DNA of 64,000 bases from Nostoc calcicola FACHB-3891 (GTDB lineage: Bacteria; Cyanobacteriota; Cyanobacteriia; Cyanobacteriales; Nostocaceae): assembly GCF_014697355.1 (NCBI RefSeq), contig NZ_JACJRQ010000002.1, positions 310,001 through 374,000 of the forward strand, given 5' to 3'. Shown here piece by piece: positions 26,069-35,020 of the stretch; position 1 is the stretch's first letter; the number at the start of each line of letters is the position of its first letter. The position numbers were made by a program, and so were the translations under genes. The notes under the pieces are model-generated. The model was not told the origin of the DNA, searched no databases, and saw only the letters and a program-made list of their open reading frames with translations.

Positions 26069-28390
26069 CTATTCGAGCGTAAAATAGAATATCGAGCCAA
26101 TGCCTATGGTAGATTCCACCCAAATTTGACCGTTGTGCAGCTCAACAATTTTCTTAACAATAGCTAGTCCAGCACCTGCACCGCCGCCGTATTTTTCCTG
26201 GGAGTGCAGCCGCTTAAATAGTCTAAAGATGGTTTCTAGATGGTGTTCTGGAATTCCAATACCGTTATCACGGACATAAAAGATTGGGGATTGGGGATTG
26301 GGGATTGGGGATTGGGGATTGGGGATTGGGTTAAGAAAACTCTTCCCTAGTCCCCAGTCCCTAGTCCCCAGTCCCTCTTCCAAATAGCCAATCTCAACCC
26401 ATTTCTCGACTTTATCGTTGTATTTGCAGGCGTTACCAATGAGGTTACTGAAGACTTCGTTGACAAGAACGCGATCGCACTGAATTATGGGTAAAGGTCG
26501 AGGAATGCGAACATCAACAAACCCAGAGTTTTGGCGACTAGCACCAAAGACTTCAATCACTTGGGCGACCAATTCATTGAGGTTGGTTGCTTGCTCTCGC
26601 AGTTGTGCTTGTCCTAACTGAGAAAGTCGCAGCAAAGCATTAATGAGTGTTTCCATGCGTACAGACAAGGAGACTACTGTCTGCAAGCATTCAATCCCCT
26701 CATCATCTAGTATTTGGGCATAGTCTTCTAACAGTACCGTTGAGAAATTATAAATGCCGCGCAAAGGTTCCTTGAGGTCATGGGAAGCAGCGTAGGCAAA
26801 GGAGGCTAGTTCTTGATTGCTGCGTTCTAACTCTAGGTTAATTTTCGCTAACTCATCGGCCTTCGAGAGTACAATACCAACGATCGCATTTCTCAGACTC
26901 AGGGCACTCTCAAGTTCGCACGCCCTCCAAGGTAGAGAAGTTAATCTCACTGTTTCTTGCCAAGCTGCAAAAGATTTTCGCGCAGATACGGTAAGGCTAC
27001 CATCTGCCTGGGCTTGAATGGATTCCTTGGGATTACCCGCCCAGTTTACCGTTTGGATAACTTCAGGGCGAAACCAAAGGATGTAATAGCGTCGGACTTG
27101 AGAAATCCGCAGTAGCAACAAACCGCTAGCAGTATCTTTAAATATCAGCGCCTCTGGGTAAAGCTTTGGCAAAGAATCTGTGGAAAACAAGTTGTCATTG
27201 ACTTGGGTATCTGCCCATTCAATGAGTGCCCGCACCTGGTGAATATTCGGTGTTGCACCCACGAGGGTAACTTCATTATCCAGACAAATCGCTGCTCCCG
27301 AAGCGCTGACGAGATCCAACAAACGGATTTCAGGTTTAATTAGAGCATCGATAAAATTGTCTGCTTGGGAAATAGAGTTGAGAAACTCAGACTGTAGCGA
27401 TTTGAGCTTTACTTCATAATCCCATTCCGAGTGACTAATTTTGTGCGCTAATTCTGAAGAAACAATCTGTCCCAAAAATTCGCACATTTTCAGCACTTCG
27501 TAAGCAATATACTTTGGTGTTTGATGATGGCAAGATATTAATCCCCACAGTTTTTGATCTTGAATCAGCGAAATCACCAAAAGAGCCGTCACTTCCATGT
27601 TTTGATGATATTCAATACAACACGGATCGAAACTCCGTAGTATACAGTAGCTTAAGTCAAGATGCTGATGTGTTGTGGGATTTTCCGTAGGAACTAGCTT
27701 GACAGGTTCGGCAGTTAAATCGGGGATGAAGCGGAGAAAGCAGCGTGTGTATAATTCCCTAGCTTGGGCTGGAATATCTGTAGCGGGATAGTGGAGTCCT
27801 AAATAAGGTGATAAATCTTCTCGTTTAACTTCTGCAATCACAGAACCCGCTGCGGACTCGTCAAATTGATAGACCATCACTCGATCGAAATCGGTGATTT
27901 CTTGGAGTTTTTCCGCTGCAATGTGCAAAAATTCTATCAGATTCGAGGTGCTTTGCATTTTAGCGATCGCTTCACCCGCCAAATCATGAAAGCCCAAGAA
28001 ACTCAACTGTGATTCCGAGTCTCTCGGTTCTAGCTCTACAATCGCAGCCTCTTGTGTACGATGAACAATCGCGTCAAAGTATCGTTCACCATTTAAAGTG
28101 TTGATTAATACTTTAAACGCCTGAGAAATACCAATTTTTTTCACCAAGCACTGCTTAACAACTTCCACTTTTCTCTTGTCCAGCAAATAGCTCAGCGGTT
28201 GACTGAGCAAATCTTCTGGCTCTTTACCCAAATATTCTTGGGTATTATTGCTGACTTGCACTATCTCTAGCTGGGTATTGAGTGCTAACAGTACGCCATG
28301 AGGTTGAATAGAGCCAGGTATATGAATAGGTTTGGAATCGTGGTTAGTCAGAGCAGTGGCTTGGGCGTTGGTATCTTCAGACTGGCTCAT
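26069..28390 (-). CDS. Cyanobacterial phytochrome histidine kinase
   Basis: 773 residues with PAS-GAF-PHY-HisKA-HATPase order. PAS: PIHIPGSIQPHG. GAF: DRVMVYQFDE, the bilin-pocket YPATDIPAQARELY, and SFDPCCIEYHQNM, where Cys257 aligns with the phycocyanobilin-binding Cys of Cph1 and the following conserved His is a second Cys (258). The N-terminal Cys used by biliverdin-binding phytochromes is absent. The PHY tongue has SARKSFAAW for the usual PRxSF. His536 is in YAASHDLKEPLRG. Between the N box (NLIGNACKYND) and DNGIGIP an STRR encodes about 35 extra residues. It is a red/far-red light sensor and partner of the downstream Rcp1-type regulator. Confidence 0.93.
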   Translation of the reverse strand: MSQSEDTNAQATALTNHDSKPIHIPGSIQPHGVLLALNTQLEIVQVSNNTQEYLGKEPEDLLSQPLSYLLDKRKVEVVKQCLVKKIGISQAFKVLINTLNGERYFDAIVHRTQEAAIVELEPRDSESQLSFLGFHDLAGEAIAKMQSTSNLIEFLHIAAEKLQEITDFDRVMVYQFDESAAGSVIAEVKREDLSPYLGLHYPATDIPAQARELYTRCFLRFIPDLTAEPVKLVPTENPTTHQHLDLSYCILRSFDPCCIEYHQNMEVTALLVISLIQDQKLWGLISCHHQTPKYIAYEVLKMCEFLGQIVSSELAHKISHSEWDYEVKLKSLQSEFLNSISQADNFIDALIKPEIRLLDLVSASGAAICLDNEVTLVGATPNIHQVRALIEWADTQVNDNLFSTDSLPKLYPEALIFKDTASGLLLLRISQVRRYYILWFRPEVIQTVNWAGNPKESIQAQADGSLTVSARKSFAAWQETVRLTSLPWRACELESALSLRNAIVGIVLSKADELAKINLELERSNQELASFAYAASHDLKEPLRGIYNFSTVLLEDYAQILDDEGIECLQTVVSLSVRMETLINALLRLSQLGQAQLREQATNLNELVAQVIEVFGASRQNSGFVDVRIPRPLPIIQCDRVLVNEVFSNLIGNACKYNDKVEKWVEIGYLEEGLGTRDWGLGKSFLNPIPNPQSPIPNPQSPIFYVRDNGIGIPEHHLETIFRLFKRLHSQEKYGGGAGAGLAIVKKIVELHNGQIWVESTIGIGSIFYFTLE
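26282..26383. repeat. STRR inside the phytochrome ATPase domain
   Basis: Seven exact GATTGGG heptamers (26282-26330) are followed by alternating CCCTAGT/CCCCAGT heptamers (about 26346-26380). Both lie in the coding frame of the phytochrome. Confidence 0.9.
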
Positions 28391-28859
28391 AAATCATTAA
28401 CTGATGTAAAGCTGATTTTTACAATAGCGCAATTAAATGTCACATTTCTTTAAAGTATATGCTGATAAGTGTGGAGGCGATCGCATATAGCCCTACTCGA
28501 TCGTTCGTGGAAAGTTAGATCCCCGACTTATCAAAGAAATGGGGATCTGGACACCAGCGCTCATCCTGGCTCCCCTCCTTACGATTTTCTTGATAAATAC
28601 TTTTGCTTGCTGTAGTTAATATCACAATAAATGACAAACAGTACTCAAACGCTAAGAATATGCCTATGGGTAAAAAAAAACACCAGATTTCAAAAAACAA
28701 GCAAATTTAATATATCTAAAGAAATAAGACTAGTGACAACAAAACTTGATTTAATCAAGTTGATAACACTAATCATGCCCACTAGGCAGCTAGTTCGCAG
28801 CTAGCTACCTGTAGGACTTCCTCCCTCATTGATTAGCCAACTCAGGAGGCTATTACATC
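28391..28859. other. Divergent intergenic region, phytochrome / receiver gene
   Basis: 469 bp. It holds a HIP1-like site near 28480, a degenerate copy (about 28511-28545) of the GATCCCCGACTT palindrome and a CTAGGCAGCTAGTTCGCAGCTAGCTACC segment near 28783 that can fold. AGGAGG at 28844-28849 is the ribosome binding site of the next gene. Confidence 0.5.
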
Positions 28860-29390
28860 GTGTCAAACAATTTTGAGGATGCACATCCTCTTCAAGATAG
28901 AGTAAGCATAAATTTTGATAATTTTCATCATCAAAAAGATAGAAAAAATACAGGTGTTTTTAAAGGAAGAATAATTCTTGTAGTAGATGACAATGAAGAT
29001 ATTGTTGCCTTGTTTACCCGTGTTCTTAAAATTTATGGAATTAGTGTAATTACTACTTCATCAGCTTTAGAAGCATTTGAAATTGTTAAAAAAGTAACAG
29101 TGGATCTTTTGATTAGCAACATTGATATGCCAGGCAATTCTGGATATTTGCTAATCAAAAAAATCCGAACATTTGCGTCGGCACAAATTAGAGAAATTCC
29201 AGCGATCGCCTTTAGCAATCGTGGTGAAAATAGAGCTTATCAACAGGCTATTGCACATGGATTTCAAAGTTATATCAAAAAGCCTTCAAACCCTACACAG
29301 TTGATAACAGAAGTAGCAAAATTATTGGGACGTTCTTGTAGTGGAAACTTTTCGTTATTTGGGGATTACTCCTGTTTAGGAGAAAGGTGA
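28860..29390 (+). CDS. Receiver-domain protein with Asp-to-Asn phospho-site
   Basis: 176 residues from GTG 28860, with AGGAGG 10 bases upstream. About 35 N-terminal polar residues precede a CheY-like receiver: acidic pocket LVVDDNEDI (Asp43, Asp44), Lys in YIKKPS. The phospho-acceptor position reads LLISNIDMP, so Asn87 stands where related proteins have Asp. The domain probably cannot be phosphorylated in the usual way and may act as a constitutive or protein-binding pseudo-receiver. No output domain is present; the last 25 residues are unstructured. Confidence 0.85.
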   Translation: MSNNFEDAHPLQDRVSINFDNFHHQKDRKNTGVFKGRIILVVDDNEDIVALFTRVLKIYGISVITTSSALEAFEIVKKVTVDLLISNIDMPGNSGYLLIKKIRTFASAQIREIPAIAFSNRGENRAYQQAIAHGFQSYIKKPSNPTQLITEVAKLLGRSCSGNFSLFGDYSCLGER

Positions 29391-29466
29391 TTTGCACAGC
29401 GAGTACTGTATAATGTACTTCAATGCTATCTCACCGATACTCAATAGGCTTCTTGCATAAATATTT

Positions 29467-29575
29467 TTTTCTCACGCAGAGGCGCAGAGGCAAGGCAGCG
29501 CGGTCTTGGGAGTTTCCCCCATGAGCGACTGCCGCGCTAAGAACAGAAGGCGGAGAAAGACTTTTGCAAGAGGTC
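29467..29575. repeat. Dispersed palindromic element (CGCAGAGGCGCAGAG / GCGCGGTCTTGGG)
   Basis: CTCACGCAGAGGCGCAGAGG leads into GGCAGCGCGGTCTTGGG and CCCCCATGAGCGACTGCC, the same units as in 8812-8907, 22511-22641 and 52146-52240. Confidence 0.75.
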
Positions 29576-29639
29576 TACTCAATAGGCAAAGTTGCGATCG
29601 CCCTTGAACAAGTTAATCAAGCCTGAAACCGAGAGTATC

Positions 29640-29955
29640 CTCTTTTACTTTATATGTGCCTGTTGTCTAAGTAAAGTTGAACGTATTGGTGGGGAAAAGA
29701 TTCGTGATGACAGTATTTTTTTTGCTGGATGCGCGGATGGGTAGGTGTTCAAAACGAAATTGTAGGAAGTAACCTTCAAATTCGCCTGGTGCAAGAGTTT
29801 TGGGGAAAATAGCTAAGAAAGTACCCGCGCACCTTACACAGACTACGTTCTAGCTATTTTCCTAAAACCCAATGTCAATTTCACATGCTATCATTACTGC
29901 ATCCGCGCTACCGAACCTTGAAAACCCAATACAAACTGTGTTTCAGGCTACCGCA
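29640..29955 (+). promoter_or_regulatory. CRISPR leader region
   Basis: Non-coding stretch directly upstream of the first perfect repeat. The array's degenerate end is at the opposite side, so new spacers would be added here and transcription would start in this region. No cas gene precedes it. Confidence 0.65.
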
Positions 29956-31422
29956 GTTGAAATTTCACTTACTCCCTATTAGGGATTGAAACGATTGTGA
30001 CATCGCTGGCGTTTGTAATTGCGATCGCGCTTCGTTGAAATTTCACTTACTCCCTATTAGGGATTGAAACGATTTGACGTAAACTGGCCCGTACAACCGA
30101 TTGAAGTTGAAATTTCACTTACTCCCTATTAGGGATTGAAACAGGTCGCTCAGCTTCTCTGGTATTTTCGATGTGGCGTTGAAATTTCACTTACTCCCTA
30201 TTAGGGATTGAAACGCCCATACCATCGCTTGAGGATTTTAGGCGTTGTGCGGTTGAAATTTCACTTACTCCCTATTAGGGATTGAAACCGAACTCGGGCA
30301 GCAAGAACTAGACAGAATTTATGGAGTTGAAATTTCACTTACTCCCTATTAGGGATTGAAACAATTAATTAAGAAATTGCCCAAAAAGCCTCGCAAGTTG
30401 AAATTTCACTTACTCCCTATTAGGGATTGAAACGACTAGTTTGATGGTTGGTAATGTCAACGCCATCTGTTGAAATTTCACTTACTCCCTATTAGGGATT
30501 GAAACCATTCTTTATTCTTAATTCCCAGATTGATTTTTAGTTGAAATTTCACTTACTCCCTATTAGGGATTGAAACTGACTACTCGAAGTGACAAAACTT
30601 AATTTTTGTAACGTTGAAATTTCACTTACTCCCTATTAGGGATTGAAACAGTCGATCGCTCCCTACGATGAACACCAGTCGGATTTGGTTGAAATTTCAC
30701 TTACTCCCTATTAGGGATTGAAACAGGGAAGCCAGAATCCTGCGACCATTAATTTAGAAAGTTGAAATTTCACTTACTCCCTATTAGGGATTGAAACTAT
30801 TCAGAGCTAGGAATCTTAGATTTCTTGAGTGTGAGGTTGAAATTTCACTTACTCCCTATTAGGGATTGAAACTAATTCAATAAATCGGATCTGATGCTTA
30901 ATTGTAGTTGAAATTTCACTTACTCCCTATTAGGGATTGAAACAAAATTAGGCTAGTTCCTTCTAGGGTAAAAACTAGTTGAAATTTCACTTACTCCCTA
31001 TTAGGGATTGAAACGCAATTGGGATTCCCTCTTTATTGGTAGTAATTTTGGGTTGAAATTTCACTTACTCCCTATTAGGGATTGAAACCTAGCAATTTTG
31101 TAGTCAATTTTGACATTAACCAGTTGAAATTTCACTTACTCCCTATTAGGGATTGAAACAGTCTGAGTAAGCATAGAAATCACAGGCAACAACAGTTGAA
31201 ATTTCACTTACTCCCTATTAGGGATTGAAACAGACCATTCAGATTTAATCCCAAAGCTGATAAAGAGTTGAAATTTCACTTACTCCCTATTAGGGATTGA
31301 AACATTTTTAGCCTTGAAATGACCAAAGAAGAATGGGGAGTTGAAATTTCACTTACTCCCTATTAGGGATTGAAACCCATATGCCCTTGCGGCGACCTGG
31401 GCGGCGTTCGGGGTTGAAATTT
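29956..31422 (+). CRISPR. CRISPR array, 20 identical 37-nt repeats plus one truncated repeat, no adjacent cas genes
   Basis: The repeat begins GTTGAAATTTCACTTACTCC, contains the short palindrome CCCTATTAGGG and ends GATTGAAAC. I count full repeats at 29956, 30034, 30106, 30178, 30252, 30326, 30397, 30469, 30540, 30613, 30688, 30761, 30836, 30907, 30978, 31052, 31123, 31195, 31267 and 31340, all identical, separated by 20 unique spacers of 34-41 nt. At 31413 a repeat starts with GTTGAAATTT and then stops. The truncated end and the ATTGAAAC 3' handle both say that the array is read on the plus strand with the leader at the left. The repeat class is typical of cyanobacterial type I/III arrays (inference). 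Confidence 0.97.
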
Positions 31423-31466
31423 AGTATATTAAAACACTGAGATTCATGATATCGAATTTGAATTAG

Positions 31467-31531
31467 ACGCGATAAATCGCCGTCTCTACAATAATCAATT
31501 TTTTCTAGAGACGGCGATTTATCGCGTCTCT
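31467..31531. repeat. Palindromic GACGCGATAAATCG element
   Basis: GACGCGATAAATCGCCGTCTC is answered by GAGACGGCGATTTATCGCGTC. Shorter or similar copies lie at 41970-41999, 46374-46400 and 56662-56727. It could serve as a hairpin terminator for the hydrolase gene next to it. Confidence 0.8.
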
Positions 31532-31552
31532 TGCCTTAACCGGATTGTGAAA

Positions 31553-33331
31553 TTACATAAAAATCATCACATTCAATAGTGAAACACCAATATCCAGCAT
31601 CCAAAATCCGAAGCTAAGTATGGTGTTAGGAACTTTTTTTAAGGCTTTACCTGCTTGAATATCCAACACTTGTGTTAATTCAGTTGTATTCAATGACTTA
31701 ACGAGACTCAAACCAAGAGACTGACTAGAAATGCTTTGAGTGTGGGTGGCGTTGAGATAACGAATATATTGTGGCTTTCCTGCAACATAAGTTTGGAAGA
31801 AAGGCAAACTTAAAACATTCATGTAACTACGCGCTTGGGAAGCATCGCCAATCATTTCAGCAGGTAATGATACTTGTTGATTTCCAGAGTTAGCATTACC
31901 AATGGTGGAAAAGTGGGTGCCACCTACAAGCATGACAAGATACTTTTGTGGATTTGTCAGCCACGAGAAAGGTAGAATTTGCTCGTATAAAGCTGGTGCA
32001 ACAGTATCATCACTACTGCTGACAATCATCACTGGAGTTTTGATTTGATTTAAGCCAGCTTGGCCGAAAATAGAACTGGTAATTGGATTAACTGCGATCG
32101 CCGCTTTAACTCTCTCATCCCGCAAGTTATAATCCTTGCCAGGGTTATTGATACTCAACTCCATAGCGCGACACTGGAGCAGTAAAGACATATTCCAGGT
32201 TTTTTCCAGTCTTGCTAGTTGACAGTCTTGTTTTAACTGCTCAAAGTTGATTTTAGCCCCTGCCAAGGCTAAAGCTGTGTAGCCTCCCAAAGATTGACCA
32301 AATACGCCAACGTTTTGCACATTTAACCGATTTTTAAACCGTGAATCAGATTGGTTAGCTTTTGCCAATTGATTCAGTATATATGTAATATCTAAAGGTC
32401 GGTCTTGAAATTCACTTGGTTGTGCTAGTTCATTGGCGTGTTTATTCAACATCGAACCCAATTTTTTAGTATTGCTACCAGGATGATTGGGAACAGCTAC
32501 AACAAATCCATAGGAAGCTAAGTGAGTAGCTAAATATTGAAAATTGGTGCTGTCTAAACCCAAACCATGAGAAATCACAATTACAGGTGCGGGAGTTTGA
32601 ATTTTGGGAATGTAAACATCAGTTAATAAAAGCCGATTGCGCCTTAAGTCAAAAAACCTTAAGGTATATTTTTGTGACTTAAACTTTCCCGCAAGTTGTA
32701 AGTTAGGTAATTGTGATAAATTTGGTTGTTGGATGCTAGCAGCTTCGATTTTTGACTTTTGGGAAACTACCGCGATCGCTCGCTGGGTTTGATTAACCAG
32801 TTTATCCAGTTCTGTAGCTATCCCTAAAGTCTGCGCTACATCAAGGTGAATGCTGCTGCTAGGATACTTACGTAAAACATTTAAAAGTGTTAAGCCTCCT
32901 GATTCAGCAGAGGCTGAAATCAACGCTGAGCGCAAAGCACCAAATTCTGATTCTGGCTGAGGAGATTTGGTTTTAATCACTTGCGCCAACCGATGCAGTA
33001 AAAATTCTCCTTGGGATGTGTACAGAAGTTGCGAAACCACTGCTGGAGTAACTTTCACACGATTGAGTAAAATCCGCCGCAATTCTTGAAGCTTTTCAAC
33101 GGGTAAATATTGTTGATATGCTGCTAAATCATCGTCAATTACACCTGTTTTGGCGTAGCTTTCTAAAGCTGTCACTGAAATCGAAAGCTCTAGAGCGGAA
33201 TAAGATGCATAAATGCGTTCTGCTGCCGATACAGAATTACTAATTCCGAATGTTGGCAGCACCATTGAAAGAACCAGCAATAGGAAATTTTTTCTCAGGG
33301 TGCTGGCCCAATTACCAAACAAACTATTCAT
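31553..33331 (-). CDS. Secreted DUF1400 alpha/beta-hydrolase
   Basis: 592 residues. A signal peptide (FLLLVLSMVLPTFGISNSVSA) precedes the cyanobacterial DUF1400 domain (IYASYSALELSISVTALESYAKTG, about residues 37-160), then a dienelactone-hydrolase-like alpha/beta domain with VISHGLGLDSTNF (oxyanion), VPNHPGS, the nucleophile elbow GQSLGGYTAL and VGGTHFS (likely the His). It is probably a periplasmic lipase/esterase. The last ~25 residues are hydrophobic. The substrate is unknown. Confidence 0.88.
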   Translation of the reverse strand: MNSLFGNWASTLRKNFLLLVLSMVLPTFGISNSVSAAERIYASYSALELSISVTALESYAKTGVIDDDLAAYQQYLPVEKLQELRRILLNRVKVTPAVVSQLLYTSQGEFLLHRLAQVIKTKSPQPESEFGALRSALISASAESGGLTLLNVLRKYPSSSIHLDVAQTLGIATELDKLVNQTQRAIAVVSQKSKIEAASIQQPNLSQLPNLQLAGKFKSQKYTLRFFDLRRNRLLLTDVYIPKIQTPAPVIVISHGLGLDSTNFQYLATHLASYGFVVAVPNHPGSNTKKLGSMLNKHANELAQPSEFQDRPLDITYILNQLAKANQSDSRFKNRLNVQNVGVFGQSLGGYTALALAGAKINFEQLKQDCQLARLEKTWNMSLLLQCRAMELSINNPGKDYNLRDERVKAAIAVNPITSSIFGQAGLNQIKTPVMIVSSSDDTVAPALYEQILPFSWLTNPQKYLVMLVGGTHFSTIGNANSGNQQVSLPAEMIGDASQARSYMNVLSLPFFQTYVAGKPQYIRYLNATHTQSISSQSLGLSLVKSLNTTELTQVLDIQAGKALKKVPNTILSFGFWMLDIGVSLLNVMIFM

Positions 33332-33837
33332 CGCTCAACTGTTTCGGTGGTCTGGTTTTGTCACGTGTTGGCTTTGGTAGTTTTTCGGGCGCCCTGCTTG
33401 ATTTCCTGAAAATTATTAGCCTCAATTCTATTGAAAAAGAATTCAGAATTCCGAACACAGAATTCAGTATGATTTCTTTTTCAAACACTTTTTTGTTGGC
33501 TAGAAGTTGAACAAATTAGAACGCTACAGAGTCACACTTGTGGGAAAAGTATCGATTTTACAAAAAAATGACTTCAGTAGTTGCCTTCACTAGAAAATCA
33601 TAACAAATCAAAAAATGTTCTGCCTCAGTATTTATGTTGTAACTTTGAATATGGCACGATTTTACTAAATAAAAAACCGGGAAAGCGTTTGAAAACAATT
33701 CCTAGCAATTAGTAAAATCATTCTATTAAAAATTGATAATTTCTCCGGATTAAGTATGATTATCATCGAAAATAACCAAATTTATTATTGATTATTTTCA
33801 CATTCTGACTCCTGAATTCTGACTCCTGACTCCTTCT
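33332..33837. other. 506-bp intergenic region, nothing recognised
   Basis: AT-rich gap between two minus-strand genes. GAATTCTGACTCCTGA-type STRR text is at 33803-33835. No convincing gene is seen on either strand. Confidence 0.5.
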
Positions 33838-34761
33838 TCAATCACTTTTTCCCAGGGCGATCGCCACTGAACCTGTGACTACTAAACCCGCTCCTAATAT
33901 TCCTAGAAAAGTCAAGCGTTCTGGGGGAATTAAATCAGGTGCGATCGCTGATACCACGGCAACTGATATTAATGTCACAATGGGAGCCAAAGCTAATACT
34001 GCACTGACTCGTGATGCTTCCCAATGCTCTAATGATTCAGCGAAAGCACCGTAAGCAATTAGAGTATTCAAAGCACAAAAAATCAACACTCCTAAGTGCA
34101 AAGCATCAAGTGTAAAAATTGATTTTACTTTAGCTAGAGGAGTGAATAATAAAGCACAGCCTCCATAAACACTTAGCATGATGCTACTGGAAGATAAAGA
34201 TTGTAGTAATTGCTTTTGTGCCAAGGCATAAATAGCCCATGCTGTTGCTGCTAGCACAATCAAAAAGCTACCTAGTATATAAGTATTTTGCGCTGTAATG
34301 AAATTCGTTAGCTGTTCCCGAAAAAATAAAAAGTAACCGCAAGTGAGTACACTGACACCAATCCATTGATACAGCCGATAACGTTCATGAAAAATTACTA
34401 AACCGCCCAAGCCCAATAAAAGGGTAGATAATTGAATCAGAACTTCAGCATTAGCGGGTGATGTTAATGCTAAGCCTTGCATAAATAAGAAGTAATTCAT
34501 CGCTAAAAAGAGTGTAGCGATCGCCAATAACTTCCTTGAATCAGAACGCAGTTGTTTTAACTTCGGTAATTTACCACTGATTGCTAAATATCCAAACAGC
34601 AGTATAAATGATACTAAAAAACGAAACCAAATAACTGTATAAACATCCAATGCTTGCAGGGTTACCGTCAGAGCGATTGGTAAAATTCCCCACATTAAGA
34701 CTGTTAACAGAGATAACCCTAACCCTAACCGCCAGCGACCAGAACTTTGATGTAGTGACAT
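33838..34761 (-). CDS. EamA/DMT-family transporter
   Basis: 307 residues with about ten hydrophobic segments in two EamA halves, for example LGLSLLTVLMWGILPIALTV at the start, LFLAMNYFLFMQGLALTSPANAEVLIQLS in the first half and LNTLIAYGAFAESLEHWEASRVSAVLALAPIVTLI in the second. It is an inner-membrane exporter of an unidentified metabolite. Confidence 0.9.
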   Translation of the reverse strand: MSLHQSSGRWRLGLGLSLLTVLMWGILPIALTVTLQALDVYTVIWFRFLVSFILLFGYLAISGKLPKLKQLRSDSRKLLAIATLFLAMNYFLFMQGLALTSPANAEVLIQLSTLLLGLGGLVIFHERYRLYQWIGVSVLTCGYFLFFREQLTNFITAQNTYILGSFLIVLAATAWAIYALAQKQLLQSLSSSSIMLSVYGGCALLFTPLAKVKSIFTLDALHLGVLIFCALNTLIAYGAFAESLEHWEASRVSAVLALAPIVTLISVAVVSAIAPDLIPPERLTFLGILGAGLVVTGSVAIALGKSD

Positions 34762-35020
34762 TTAAATATGCGAATTTCAAGTAGGGCTAATAATATATAG
34801 TTTACATATATAAATTTTATTAACCTCTTGTTGGATAAGCATATTAATCACCATTTCATATAAAAATATGTGGTAAATATCACTTACTCTACCCAATTGA
34901 GTTATAATTTTATAACTTTTTTGTTCACAGAAAATTAGTAATCAATTTATATAAACAATAAATATCAAGCTTTTAACCCAATGTATAATTTCTCCCAGTT
35001 TTAATTTATAGCCGATAACT

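Noticed and set aside
28515..28700. 61-residue hydrophobic minus-strand frame
   Set aside because: Its C-terminus is encoded by a dispersed palindrome (GATCCCC family), and it has no ribosome binding site or family resemblance.
29391..31552. cas genes beside the CRISPR array
   Set aside because: The flanking genes are a receiver protein and a DUF1400 hydrolase; no Cas1, Cas2, Cas3 or Cas10 motif is seen anywhere in the window.
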